Shown here: in pieces, positions 1 to 7,963 of the stretch
Layout of the letters: every line of letters starts with the position of its first letter
How positions within the stretch are numbered: position 1 is the stretch's first letter
Source: a candidate division WOR-3 bacterium
Lineage (GTDB): Bacteria; Hydrothermota; UBA3072
DNA: 25,207 bases
Direction: 5' to 3'
NCBI GenBank assembly: GCA_039804165.1
Contig: JBDRZZ010000024.1
Coordinates: 1-25,207 of the forward strand
Translations under genes and position numbers: made by a program
The notes under the pieces: model-generated
The model's database searches: none
Seen by the model: the letters and a program-made list of their open reading frames with translations, nothing else
Told to the model about the DNA's origin: nothing

Positions 1-63
1 ATCCCACCTTGAGTCACTCATAGGAGCTTGAGAAACTAAAAGTAAAGAAAGAAATAATAACAT
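1..63 (-). CDS. Truncated secreted or membrane protein (N-terminus only)
   Basis: An ATG at 63, preceded by GGAGG at 68-72 with a 4-nt spacer, opens a frame that runs off the left edge after 21 codons. The peptide begins MLLFLSLLLVSQAP, a hydrophobic stretch followed by small and polar residues, which looks like a signal peptide or a lipid anchor, although it lacks the usual N-terminal lysines. The mature protein is outside the window, so no function can be assigned. It is transcribed divergently from the histidine kinase at 430 and has a long leader with its own consensus promoter. What is seen: start, ribosome binding site and hydrophobic N-terminus. What is inferred: export. Confidence 0.6.
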   Translation of the reverse strand, partial: MLLFLSLLLVSQAPMSDSRWD

Positions 64-82
64 AAAACCTCCTTTTTTTCTT

Positions 83-170
83 TTTCTTGTTAAATTTGGT
101 GTTTCCTCTTGAAGGATTTAAGAGATCTTTGAATCTTTATACTTTTCAAAAGAACAAATTTAACAAGAAA
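83..170 (-). repeat. 16-bp perfect inverted repeat in the leader of the secreted-protein gene
   Basis: Positions 83-98 and 155-170 are exact reverse complements (arm TTTCTTGTTAAATTTG), separated by 56 nt. The spacer contains an imperfect palindrome centred on AGATCT at 115-135, so the leader RNA of the minus-strand gene could fold into one long hairpin ending about 10 nt before its Shine-Dalgarno sequence. No U-tract follows the stem, so it is not an intrinsic terminator. A role in mRNA stability or translation control is inference. Confidence 0.6.
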
Positions 171-191
171 TTTAAATCTTCTTAAATTTCT
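166..191 (-). repeat. 10-bp inverted repeat that competes with the 83-170 stem
   Basis: AGAAATTTAA (166-175) and TTAAATTTCT (182-191) are perfect complements around a 6-nt loop. Positions 166-170 are also the end of the outer arm of the 16-bp inverted repeat, so the two stems cannot form fully at the same time. Such mutually exclusive folds are typical of attenuators and riboswitch-like leaders, but no known riboswitch class is recognised here. Confidence 0.45.
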
Positions 192-200
192 AAAAATTAC

Positions 201-218
201 CTTTAATCTGGATTAAAG
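201..218. repeat. 18-bp operator-like palindrome
   Basis: CTTTAATC and GATTAAAG flank a 2-bp centre (TG). The loop is too short for a good RNA hairpin, but the symmetry fits binding of a dimeric DNA-binding protein. It lies in the transcribed leader about 60-75 nt downstream of the predicted start site of the minus-strand promoter. Confidence 0.35.
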
Positions 219-233
219 TCTCTTTTATAAAGC

Positions 234-257
234 TTAACGCTTTTTAGTTTTCTTCAT
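234..257 (-). other. Possible leader peptide with a full anti-SD match
   Basis: On the minus strand, AAAGGAGGTGAT (267-256), the complete complement of the bacterial 16S rRNA 3' end, is followed at once by an ATG at 257. This opens a 7-codon frame, MKKTKKR, ending in TAA (236-234). The SD-to-start spacing is only 2 nt, shorter than optimal. A small stem (229-233 with 239-243) overlaps the stop codon. It could be a translated uORF, a ribosome standby site, or chance. The strength of the SD match is the main argument that it matters. Confidence 0.3.
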
Positions 258-284
258 CACCTCCTTTCAGTTTTTAAATTGTTA

Positions 285-312
285 ATTATAATATTCATTT
301 TTTATTTGTCAA
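285..312 (-). promoter_or_regulatory. Sigma70-type promoter for the divergent minus-strand gene
   Basis: TTGACA (312-307) and TATAAT (290-285) are both perfect consensus hexamers with a 16-nt spacer. The predicted start site is near 277-279, giving a leader of about 215 nt before the ATG at 63. This is the best promoter match in the window. The leader holds the uORF-like site and the competing stems listed separately. Confidence 0.7.
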
Positions 313-334
313 TATATTGAAAAGTAATTAATAC

Positions 335-381
335 TTGACAAGAAAGATTTTTTTTGTTATTTTTTAAAAAATAAATATTAT
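335..381 (+). promoter_or_regulatory. Weak candidate promoter of the histidine kinase
   Basis: A TTGACA at 335-340 has no good -10 element at standard spacing. TTGTTA (354-359) followed after 16 nt by TATTAT (376-381) is a second possibility. The stretch is so AT-rich that such matches are expected by chance. A promoter must lie here, because the kinase has no upstream neighbour on its strand. Confidence 0.3.
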
Positions 382-429
382 AAAATAATAGTAAAAAATT
401 TTTAAATTTTATTTGATAGAGGGTTTGAA

Positions 430-3051
430 ATGAAAAAAAGATTAAAACGAAAAGATAGTTTCTTTAATGCTTACGAAGAGAAAATAGAACTAATATTGGA
501 TGTTATGTCTGAACTTGTGGTTCTTCAAGACTCTAACCACCGAATTTTGTGGGCAAATAAAGCTGCCGGAGATTCTGTTAAGAAAGATCCAAAAGCTCTT
601 CTTGGTAGGAATTGCTTTGAAATCTGGGCTAAGAGAAAGAGAGTTTGTGAGAAATGCCCTGTTGATAGAGCTTTGAAGAGTGGTGAAGTAGAGGAAGGAG
701 AAATAGAAACATCCGATGGTAGATTTTGGTTAATAAAAGGCTATCCAATAAAAAATGATGAAGGGAAAGTGGTGAACGTTTTAGAAGTTACAAGTGATAT
801 AACAAAAAGAAAAAAAATAGAACAAGTGTTAAGAGAAACAGAAGAACTGTATAAAACACTTGTTGATACCTCCCCTTATGGAATCACAGTGACAGACTTA
901 GATGGAGAAATAACTTTTGTTTCAAAGGGAACTCTTGAAGCACATGGATATAAAGGAGCAGAAGAAGTTATTGGGAAGAAAGCTCTTGATTTATTTGCAC
1001 CTTTTGAAAGAAAAAGAGCAAGGGTAGAATTTAGTGAGCTTCTAAAAGGAAAAGTGATAAAGAACGCAGAATATACTTTGTTGAGAAAAGATGGTTCCAC
1101 TTTTATTGGAGAGATTTCTGCTTCTTTAATAAAAAGTAAAGAGGGAATTCCTCAGGCTTTTATGGGCTGTATGAGGGATGTAACAAAGAGAAAGGAATAT
1201 GAAAAAAGTCTAAAGGAGAAAGAAGCCTTTAATTATGCATTATTTAATTATAGCCCTGCCGAGACCATTGTTGTGGATAAGAAAGGCAGGATAATTAAGA
1301 CAAATCTTGCGAAAAGACGGTCAGGGAATAGAATTCCTAAAATTGGAGATGTGATGTATAAAGATTATGGGGGAAAACACGAGATAGATATGCACAAAGA
1401 ATTGATGGATTGTATAAAGAGAGGGAAAGGAAAAGAGTTTCCTGTAATGAAATATAAAGATAAGTATTTGTCTATTAGTATAGCCCCTTTCCCTGAAGGA
1501 GCGATAATAATTTCTGAAGATATAACTGAGAGGATAAAGGCAGAAAAAGCTTTAAGGGAAAGTGAACAAAAATTTCGTTCAATTGTGGAAACACTCCCAG
1601 GATTTCTTACAATAACAGATAAAGAAGGGAGGAATTTTTATGTAAGTCAAAATTGTAAAGAAATTACAGGGTATTCGAAAGAAGAGTTGGAAAATAAGTT
1701 TGTTTGGTGGGTTCATAAAGACGATGAGAAGAAAGCAAGGAAAGTTTTTGAGGAAGCTTTAAGAAATCATAAAGGTGGTAGAAATTTTGAATATAAGGCT
1801 ATAAGGAAAGACGGAAGTGTTTGGTATGCTTCCAGTTCCTGGGAACCAATGATAGATGAGAAAGGAGTTTTTCAAGGATTCGTCCTTCATACAATTGACA
1901 TTTCTGACCGTAAACTAATGGAAGAAGAAATGTTGAAAGCTCAGAAACTTGAATCCATTGGTATTCTTGCTGGAGGAATTGCTCACGACTTCAATAATTT
2001 TCTTACAGGAATCCTTACAAATCTCTCTCTTGCAAGATTAAAAATAAACCCAGAGGATGAGCTTTATGATATAATAACCGAATCTGAAAGAATTGCTCAA
2101 AATGCCAAAAGCTTATCACATCAACTATTGGTTTACTCTAAAGGTGGAGTTCCTGTAAAGGAAAAAGCTTCTATAAAAGAATTAATTATGGAGTCTGCAA
2201 ATTTTGTTCTTACAGGTTCTAAATCAAAATGTAATTTTGATTTTCAGGAGGATCTTTGGGAAGTGGAGATAGATAAAGGACAAATGATTCAGGTTATGAA
2301 CAATTTGTTTTTTAATGCAATTGAGGCTATGCCTGGGGGTGGTTTTATATATGTTAAGGCAGAAAATGTGGAAGTTAGTGAGAAAGAAAATTTACCTCTT
2401 GAGGAAGGTAAGTATGTAAAGATAACTATAAAGGATACAGGGATTGGAATTCCTAAGGAACATTTATCAAGAATATTCGATCCCTTTTTTACAACAAAGG
2501 AAAAGGGGAGTGGGCTTGGTCTTTCAACAGTTTTCTATATAATTAGAAAACATAGAGGGTATATCTATGCAGAATCTGAGTTAGGAGTTGGTAGTTCTTT
2601 TTATATTTATCTTCCAGCTATTCCTGAGCAGAGAGAAAGACAAAAGATAGAAAAGAAATTAATTGAGTATAAAGGAAAAGTTTTAATTATGGACGATAAA
2701 TCTTTTATAAGGAAGGCAGCAAAAAAGGCTTTAAGTTTGCTTGGATATGAAGTGGGGGAAGCCGAAAATGGAGAAGAGGCAATTATTTTGTACAAAGAGG
2801 CAATGGAAAATAGAGAGCCTTATGATGTAGTGATTCTTGATCTTACAGTTCCTGGAGCTATGGGAGGTCTTAAAACTTTGAAAGAACTAAAGAAAATTGA
2901 TCCAAAGGTGAAAACTATTGTCTCTAGTGGTTATTCTGATGACCCTGTAATGGCTGATTATAAAAAATTTGGATTTGATGGAATAATTAGAAAACCTTAT
3001 GAATATAAAAAACTCGTTGAAGTTGTTAGCGCTTTAGTAGAGAGAAAGTAG
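430..3051 (+). CDS. Soluble multi-PAS hybrid sensor histidine kinase with C-terminal receiver
   Basis: This 873-residue protein senses an unknown signal through PAS domains and passes phosphate from a histidine to its own receiver. Four PAS-like segments lie at about 20-125, 135-260, 265-375 and 380-505. The first carries a Cys-x2-Cys-Pro motif seen in many PAS proteins, possibly redox- or metal-linked. The dimerisation domain has phosphoacceptor H519 in AHDFNN. The ATPase domain has the N-box asparagine N629, a DTGIGIP box at 669-675 and FTTKEKGSGLGLS. The receiver (about 750-870) keeps the acidic pair D755/D756, phosphoacceptor D804 and a late RKP lysine. No transmembrane segment is visible, so it is cytoplasmic. 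AGAGGG precedes the ATG by 6 nt. There is no separate output domain, so a partner regulator must exist elsewhere. Its closeness to the chemosensory genes may be coincidental, since lysS and queF intervene. Confidence 0.92.
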   Translation: MKKRLKRKDSFFNAYEEKIELILDVMSELVVLQDSNHRILWANKAAGDSVKKDPKALLGRNCFEIWAKRKRVCEKCPVDRALKSGEVEEGEIETSDGRFWLIKGYPIKNDEGKVVNVLEVTSDITKRKKIEQVLRETEELYKTLVDTSPYGITVTDLDGEITFVSKGTLEAHGYKGAEEVIGKKALDLFAPFERKRARVEFSELLKGKVIKNAEYTLLRKDGSTFIGEISASLIKSKEGIPQAFMGCMRDVTKRKEYEKSLKEKEAFNYALFNYSPAETIVVDKKGRIIKTNLAKRRSGNRIPKIGDVMYKDYGGKHEIDMHKELMDCIKRGKGKEFPVMKYKDKYLSISIAPFPEGAIIISEDITERIKAEKALRESEQKFRSIVETLPGFLTITDKEGRNFYVSQNCKEITGYSKEELENKFVWWVHKDDEKKARKVFEEALRNHKGGRNFEYKAIRKDGSVWYASSSWEPMIDEKGVFQGFVLHTIDISDRKLMEEEMLKAQKLESIGILAGGIAHDFNNFLTGILTNLSLARLKINPEDELYDIITESERIAQNAKSLSHQLLVYSKGGVPVKEKASIKELIMESANFVLTGSKSKCNFDFQEDLWEVEIDKGQMIQVMNNLFFNAIEAMPGGGFIYVKAENVEVSEKENLPLEEGKYVKITIKDTGIGIPKEHLSRIFDPFFTTKEKGSGLGLSTVFYIIRKHRGYIYAESELGVGSSFYIYLPAIPEQRERQKIEKKLIEYKGKVLIMDDKSFIRKAAKKALSLLGYEVGEAENGEEAIILYKEAMENREPYDVVILDLTVPGAMGGLKTLKELKKIDPKVKTIVSSGYSDDPVMADYKKFGFDGIIRKPYEYKKLVEVVSALVERK

Positions 3052-3079
3052 AATTATCCGGGACACCGTTCAATCCCTG

Positions 3080-3107
3080 TTGACATTATTAAAACTTTTG
3101 TTATATT
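3080..3107 (+). promoter_or_regulatory. Promoter giving a leaderless lysS mRNA
   Basis: TTGACA (3080-3085), a 16-nt spacer and TATATT (3102-3107) form a near-consensus promoter. The usual start point, 6-8 nt past the -10 element, falls on 3113-3115, and the lysS ATG begins at 3114. No Shine-Dalgarno sequence lies between them. Confidence 0.65.
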
Positions 3108-3113
3108 CCATCC

Positions 3114-4559
3114 ATGAGTGAAGTGCTTGATCAAGTAGAGTTTAGGAAACAACATCTGGAAGAAATAAGAAAAAGAGGGATAAATCCTTATCCTTATAAA
3201 TTTGATCGAACCGATTTTAATAAGAATATTAAAGATAATTTTGCTTCTTTTGAGAACAAAAAAGTGGCTTCTGCAGGAAGAATTATGAAAATCCGTAGCC
3301 ACGGTAAGAGCACATTTTTAGATATTCAGGATTTTTCGGGTTCTATTCAGGCTTATTTTAATAAAGAGCTTCTTCCTAATAGTTATGATTTAATCAAATA
3401 TCTTGATATAGGAGATTTTTTAGGGGTGTCTGGGAGGTTGACAAAGACAAAAACTGGTGAAATTACAATATTTGTAGAAGACTTTGCTATCCTTGCAAAG
3501 TCTCTCCATCCTCTTCCTGAGAAATGGCATGGCCTTAGTGATAGAGAGGAATGTTATAGAAAGCGATATTTAGACCTTGTTTCAAATGAAGAAAGTATGA
3601 AAGTTTTTAAGACAAGAAGTCTTATAATTCAAGAAATAAGAGATTTTTTGAATGAAAAAGGATTTATTGAGGTTGAAACCCCTATTCTTCAGGTGAGATA
3701 TGGTGGTGGATTTGCGAAACCTTTTAAGACTTATCAGGAGTCCCTTAAGAAGGAATTATATTTGCGTATTGCTGATGAGCTTTATCTTAAACAACTTATA
3801 ATAGGAGGGATGGAAAGAGTTTACGAGATTGGAAAAGATTTTAGAAACGAAGGAATTGATCGATTTCATAATCCTGAGTTTACAATGTTGGAACTTTATC
3901 AGGCTTATGCTGATTATTATGATATGATGGAGATTGTTGAAGAACTTTTTAATCGCCTTCTTGATCGTTTTGTTGGTTCTAAGGTTTTAGAATATCAAGG
4001 TAAAAAAGTTTCTTTTGAAAATGGATGGGAAAGGCTATCTTATTATGAAGGTCTTAGAGAGAAAACCGGTATTGATTTTAGAGGCCTTTCTTTTCAGGAG
4101 GTTAAGAAAAAAGCATTAGAGTTGAATGTAAAGGTGGAAGGGTTATATACAACAGGAAAAATTCTTGAAGCTATCTTTAAGGAATTTGTAGAGCCCTCCA
4201 TTGATAAACCAACCTTTATAATGGATTATCCAAAAGATATTTCTCCTCTTGCAAAAGATAAAAGGGACGAAGAGGGAATTGTAGAGAGATTTGAACCATT
4301 TCTTTTTGGTATGGAGATTGGAAATGCCTATTCAGAGCTTAACGATCCAATTGAACAAAGAAAAAGATTTGAGGATCAAGCAAAGCTAAGAGAAAAAGGG
4401 GATCTTGAAACAGAATCTTTTGATGAGGATTTTCTTTTAGCACTCTCTTATGGGATGCCTCCCACAGGGGGATTAGGGTTAGGAATAGATAGAATTGTTA
4501 TGATTTTACTAAATCAATCTTCAATTAGAGATGTAATTTTATTTCCTCAACTTAAATGA
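3114..4559 (+). CDS. lysS: Lysyl-tRNA synthetase, class II
   Basis: It charges tRNA-Lys with lysine using ATP in the cytoplasm. Its 481 residues are slightly short for the family. An OB-fold anticodon-binding domain occupies about 50-125. Class II motif 1 is near 178-192 (FIEVETP), motif 2 at about 234-265 (ERVYEIGKDFRNEG then HNPEFTMLE) and motif 3 at 452-463 (GGLGLGIDRIVM). Most LysRS carry HHNALD after motif 1; here the corresponding stretch is TYQESLKK (206-213), an unusual substitution near the active site. The ATG at 3114 appears to be both the transcription and translation start, with no SD. queF follows with a 4-nt ATGA overlap, so the two are translationally coupled. Identity is secure; the effect of the substitution is unknown. 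Confidence 0.96.
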   Translation: MSEVLDQVEFRKQHLEEIRKRGINPYPYKFDRTDFNKNIKDNFASFENKKVASAGRIMKIRSHGKSTFLDIQDFSGSIQAYFNKELLPNSYDLIKYLDIGDFLGVSGRLTKTKTGEITIFVEDFAILAKSLHPLPEKWHGLSDREECYRKRYLDLVSNEESMKVFKTRSLIIQEIRDFLNEKGFIEVETPILQVRYGGGFAKPFKTYQESLKKELYLRIADELYLKQLIIGGMERVYEIGKDFRNEGIDRFHNPEFTMLELYQAYADYYDMMEIVEELFNRLLDRFVGSKVLEYQGKKVSFENGWERLSYYEGLREKTGIDFRGLSFQEVKKKALELNVKVEGLYTTGKILEAIFKEFVEPSIDKPTFIMDYPKDISPLAKDKRDEEGIVERFEPFLFGMEIGNAYSELNDPIEQRKRFEDQAKLREKGDLETESFDEDFLLALSYGMPPTGGLGLGIDRIVMILLNQSSIRDVILFPQLK

Positions 4560-4939
4560 AAGAAGATTTAAGTAAATTAAAAAAAAATGGAGAAATTTTA
4601 GTAAGACTGCCAAATCAATTTCCGGAAGCTGATTTTCCCGTTGAGTTTGAAACTTCAGAACTAACAGCCTTATGTCCTTTTAGTGGCCATCCTGATTTTT
4701 ATACTCTAAAGATTAGATATAAACCAAAAGACTTTATTGTAGAGCTAAAGAGTGTTAAGCTTTACATTGAGAAATTTAGAAATCTGAGGGTAACTCATGA
4801 GACCCTCCTAAATATTATATTTGAGCATTTTAAGTCCCTTTTATCACCCAAATATCTTTTTGTAGAGTTAAAAGTTAATGTGAGGGGTGGGATAAAAACA
4901 ACTCTTTTTAGAGAAGAAGATTTTGTTCCCGTAGTTTAG
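4556..4939 (+). CDS. queF: NADPH-dependent preQ0 reductase
   Basis: It reduces the nitrile of 7-cyano-7-deazaguanine (preQ0) to the amine preQ1 in queuosine synthesis. Its 127 residues match the short single-domain QueF type. The nucleophile C40 (TALCPFSGHPDF), the catalytic D47 and the E82 of THE have the same relative spacing as C55, D62 and E97 of the Bacillus enzyme. ELKSVKLY at 63-70 followed by FR is the family's NADPH-binding signature. The start overlaps the lysS stop by 4 nt. Another gene of the pathway, queG, lies at the far end of the window, supporting a functional queuosine route. Confidence 0.95.
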   Translation: MKEDLSKLKKNGEILVRLPNQFPEADFPVEFETSELTALCPFSGHPDFYTLKIRYKPKDFIVELKSVKLYIEKFRNLRVTHETLLNIIFEHFKSLLSPKYLFVELKVNVRGGIKTTLFREEDFVPVV

Positions 4940-4976
4940 AAGGCTTTTATATAAATTTACAAAAAGAGTTAACCTC

Positions 4977-5005
4977 TTGACTTATTAATGCTTTGTTTTT
5001 ATAAT
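4977..5005 (+). promoter_or_regulatory. Promoter of the long accB-queG gene run
   Basis: TTGACT (4977-4982), a 17-nt spacer and TATAAT (5000-5005) give a strong sigma70-type promoter with a start expected near 5012, just before the accB ribosome site. A small inverted repeat, AAGAG-TTAAC-CTCTT (4964-4978), overlaps the -35 element and could be an operator or a weak end signal for queF. It is the only clear promoter upstream of the next 18 kb. Confidence 0.65.
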
Positions 5006-5025
5006 TTAAAAATGGAGGAGACTCA

Positions 5026-5499
5026 ATGAATATCAAATTTATCAAGAATTTAATAAATGTATTAGAAAAGAGTAATATAGAAGAGATTGAAATTCAACGC
5101 TTTTGGACAAGAATAAGATTGACAAAGAATAAACAAGAGAAGAGTTCTCTCCCTAAGACAAAAACTTTAATTTCAGAAACAATAGAGGTCAAAGAAAAAG
5201 AAGAAAAGAAAGTTGAAGAAAAGCCAATAAAGGAAGAAGTAATAAAAGAAGATAAAGATCTCCATATTATAAGATCTCCAATGGTTGGAACTTTTTATCA
5301 AGCTCCTTCTCCAGATGCTCCTCCTTATGTGGAGGTTGGGGATGTGGTTAAGAAAGGAGATGTAGTTTGTATCATAGAAGCTATGAAAATAATGAATGAG
5401 ATTGAGTCTGATGTTAGAGGAGAAATTGTTGAAATTTTAGTCTCTAACGAACAGCCTGTAGAATATAATCAACCATTATTTGTTGTGAGGAAATTATAG
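5026..5499 (+). CDS. accB: Biotin carboxyl carrier protein of acetyl-CoA carboxylase
   Basis: It carries biotin between the carboxylase (AccC) and carboxyltransferase during malonyl-CoA formation, the first step of fatty acid synthesis. Its 157 residues are normal for the family. The N-terminal helical segment (1-35) is followed by a Lys/Glu-rich linker (about 36-78) and a biotinyl domain (about 80-157). EAMKIMNE places the biotinylated lysine at K121, and [17 protein letters not shown] is typical of the family. A strong GGAGGAG (5014-5020) precedes the ATG. Its usual partner accC is present but separated by pilT, which is odd. Confidence 0.96.
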   Translation: MNIKFIKNLINVLEKSNIEEIEIQRFWTRIRLTKNKQEKSSLPKTKTLISETIEVKEKEEKKVEEKPIKEEVIKEDKDLHIIRSPMVGTFYQAPSPDAPPYVEVGDVVKKGDVVCIIEAMKIMNEIESDVRGEIVEILVSNEQPVEYNQPLFVVRKL

Positions 5500-5501
5500 C
5501 T

Positions 5502-6584
5502 ATGGATATTAAGCCACTTTTAAAGAAAATGATAGAGGTAGAAGCTTCGGATCTCCATCTTAAAGTTGGGATACCCCCAATTTTGAGAATTAATGGGGAA
5601 CTCGTTCCTATGGAGATGAACAAACTTACAAAAGAGGATCTCAGGATAATCGCTTCTTCCCTTATGACAAAGAAACAACAGGAGGCTTTTTTAAGGGAGA
5701 AAGAGGCAGATTTTGGAATTGGAATTCCAGGGATTTCTAGGTTTAGAGTCAATATATACGTTCAAAGAGGAAGTATTGCTCTTGCCATAAGACCTATTTC
5801 AAGAGAAATAAAAACAATTGAAGAGTTAAATTTACCTCCTGTTTTAAATGAGTTAGCTTCTCTACCAAGAGGTTTAATTCTTGTTACAGGAACAACAGGT
5901 TCGGGGAAATCAACAACTTTAGCGTCAATGATTGATCAAATTAATAAGAGTAAAAGAAAGCATATCATTACTATTGAAGATCCAATTGAATATCTCCTTA
6001 TAGATAAAAAGTCTATCATTTCTCAAAGAGAGATTGGAACAGACACTAAAAGCTTTGCTAATTCTCTAAAGTATATCTTGCGTCAAGATCCCGATATCAT
6101 AATGATTGGAGAAATAAGAGATGCAGAAACAATGGAGACAGCTTTAAAAGCAGCAGACACTGGACATCTTGTATTTTCAACACTTCATACTCTTAATGCG
6201 GCAGAGACAATAAATAGGATAATTACATTCTTTCCTCCTTATCAGCATCAGCATATAAGAGTTCTACTATCGAGTGTCTTAAGAGGTATAATTTCTCTCC
6301 GATTGCTTCCTAAAAAAGATGGAACAGGCCGAATTCCTGCTACAGAAATTCTTGTTTCTACTCCAACAATAAGAGAATATTTGCTGGATGAACAAAAGAC
6401 TCCCTTAATTATGGAAGCTATTAGAGAAGGCACAAAATATGGAATGCACTCTTTTGATCAAAGTGTGATGGATTTATATAGGAATGGGATTGTGGATCTT
6501 GAGACTGCTTTAGAGAATGTTAATAATCCAGATGAATTTAAGATGAGACTTAAAGGGATTGAACAGACTTCTAAACGCTGGTAA
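5502..6584 (+). CDS. pilT: Type IV pilus retraction ATPase (PilT/PilU family)
   Basis: A hexameric motor ATPase that drives pilus retraction for twitching motility. It has 360 residues. The N-terminal PAS-like domain begins with EASDLHLKVGIPP. Walker A is GTTGSGKST (130-138). Acidic residues follow in TIEDPIEY, Walker B is DPDIIMIGEIRD (196-207, catalytic E204) and the His box is GHLVFSTLHT (221-230). The C-terminus (IREGTKYGMHSFDQ) resembles PilU-like members as much as classical PilT, so the exact subtype is open. It starts 2 nt after accB and ends 3 nt before accC, so it interrupts the usual accBC pair. MglA and chemosensory genes downstream suggest that its activity is under spatial and sensory control. 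Confidence 0.93.
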   Translation: MDIKPLLKKMIEVEASDLHLKVGIPPILRINGELVPMEMNKLTKEDLRIIASSLMTKKQQEAFLREKEADFGIGIPGISRFRVNIYVQRGSIALAIRPISREIKTIEELNLPPVLNELASLPRGLILVTGTTGSGKSTTLASMIDQINKSKRKHIITIEDPIEYLLIDKKSIISQREIGTDTKSFANSLKYILRQDPDIIMIGEIRDAETMETALKAADTGHLVFSTLHTLNAAETINRIITFFPPYQHQHIRVLLSSVLRGIISLRLLPKKDGTGRIPATEILVSTPTIREYLLDEQKTPLIMEAIREGTKYGMHSFDQSVMDLYRNGIVDLETALENVNNPDEFKMRLKGIEQTSKRW

Positions 6585-6587
6585 GAG

Positions 6588-7934
6588 ATGGAGAAAATCC
6601 TTATCGCTAATAGAGGAGAGATAGCTCTTAGAATAATAAGGGCGGCAAAGGATTTGGGAATTAAAACCGTTGCAGTTTTTTCAGAACCAGATAAGGATTC
6701 ACTTCATGTTAGATTCGCGGATGAGGCAGTTTGTATAGGAGATGGCCCACCTACTGAGAGTTATTTGAATATCTCTAGAATAATTGCAGCTGCAGAAATT
6801 ACTGGAGCAGATGCAATTCATCCCGGATATGGTTTTTTAGCTGAAAATCCTTCTTTTGCAGAAATATGCGAAGAAAATAAATTCATTTTTATTGGTCCTT
6901 CTTCAGAAGCTATAAGAAAAATGGGAGATAAGGCTGAGGCTAAAAAATTTATGAAGAGCGCTGGAGTTCCTGTGACTCCCGGAAGTGAGGGGGTTATTGA
7001 AAATGTAGAAGAAGCTATTTCAGTTGCGAATGAGATTGGTTATCCTATTCTTATAAAGGCTGTCGCTGGAGGTGGAGGAAGAGGAATGAGATTAGCAAGA
7101 AATGAAAAAGAACTCAGAGCAGGTTTTGTAATGGCTCAGTCTGAGTCACAAGCTGCTTTTGGAGACAATAGAGTTTATATAGAGAAGGCAATTGAGAATC
7201 CAAGACATATAGAAATCCAAATCCTTGCAGATTCTTATGGAAATGTTATTCATCTTGGAGAAAGGGAATGTTCCATTCAAAGAAGGCATCAAAAATTACT
7301 TGAAGAAGCTCCTTCTCCTTTTGTCTCTCCCGAGCTAAGGGAAGAGATGGGCGAAGCGGCAAAGAGAGGGGTAAAAGAATTAGGTTATAGGTCTGCAGGA
7401 ACTGTTGAATTTATAGTTAACGAGGATGGCTCTTTCTATTTTATGGAAATGAATACAAGAATTCAGGTAGAACATCCTATAACAGAATTGGTGACAGGAT
7501 TTGACATATTGGCAGAACAGATTAAAATTGCAAATGGTGCTCCTCTTGAGATAAAGGATCAAAGGGAAGTGCAAATTAAAGGCCATGCAATAGAAGTTCG
7601 TATTAACGCCGAAGATCCAAAAGCTTCCTTTGCTCCAAGACCAGGAACGATTCATCATCTATATCTTCCAGGAGGAGCAGGGGTAAGAGTGGATTCTCAC
7701 ATCTATGAGGGTTATACAGTTCCCCCTTATTATGACTCTCTTTTGCTTAAATTAATTACCTACGGTAAAGATAGAGAAGAGAGTAGAAGGAGGATGCTTA
7801 GAGCTATAGACGAATTTACAATTAGGGGGGTTCCTACTACTGCCCCTCTTTTTAAGGAAATCTTAAATCATCCAGATTTTATTAAGGGAAATATAAATAC
7901 GAATTTTCTTAAAAAGCTAAAGATATTAGAATAG
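6588..7934 (+). CDS. accC: Biotin carboxylase subunit of acetyl-CoA carboxylase
   Basis: It uses ATP and bicarbonate to carboxylate biotin on AccB. Its 448 residues are standard. The N-terminal domain starts with the family hallmark [14 protein letters not shown]. The ATP-grasp core has the glycine-rich loop [12 protein letters not shown] (157-168), and the catalytic cluster [12 protein letters not shown] contains E287 and R291. The C-terminal domain includes RINAEDP and RPGTI. AccA/AccD are not in the window. It is co-transcribed with accB despite the intervening pilT. No missing catalytic residue was seen. Confidence 0.97.
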   Translation: MEKILIANRGEIALRIIRAAKDLGIKTVAVFSEPDKDSLHVRFADEAVCIGDGPPTESYLNISRIIAAAEITGADAIHPGYGFLAENPSFAEICEENKFIFIGPSSEAIRKMGDKAEAKKFMKSAGVPVTPGSEGVIENVEEAISVANEIGYPILIKAVAGGGGRGMRLARNEKELRAGFVMAQSESQAAFGDNRVYIEKAIENPRHIEIQILADSYGNVIHLGERECSIQRRHQKLLEEAPSPFVSPELREEMGEAAKRGVKELGYRSAGTVEFIVNEDGSFYFMEMNTRIQVEHPITELVTGFDILAEQIKIANGAPLEIKDQREVQIKGHAIEVRINAEDPKASFAPRPGTIHHLYLPGGAGVRVDSHIYEGYTVPPYYDSLLLKLITYGKDREESRRRMLRAIDEFTIRGVPTTAPLFKEILNHPDFIKGNINTNFLKKLKILE

Positions 7935-7963
7935 GATTTTCGACATAGAGGTTAGTTAATTTA

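Noticed and set aside
256-268. ATCACCTCCTTTC identical to the 16S rRNA 3' end on the plus strand
   Set aside because: No 16S sequence precedes it. On the minus strand it is simply a perfect Shine-Dalgarno sequence.
3060-3077. GGGA...TTCAATCCC resembling a tRNA T-arm
   Set aside because: The rest of a tRNA cloverleaf is missing upstream and the stem is only 4 bp.
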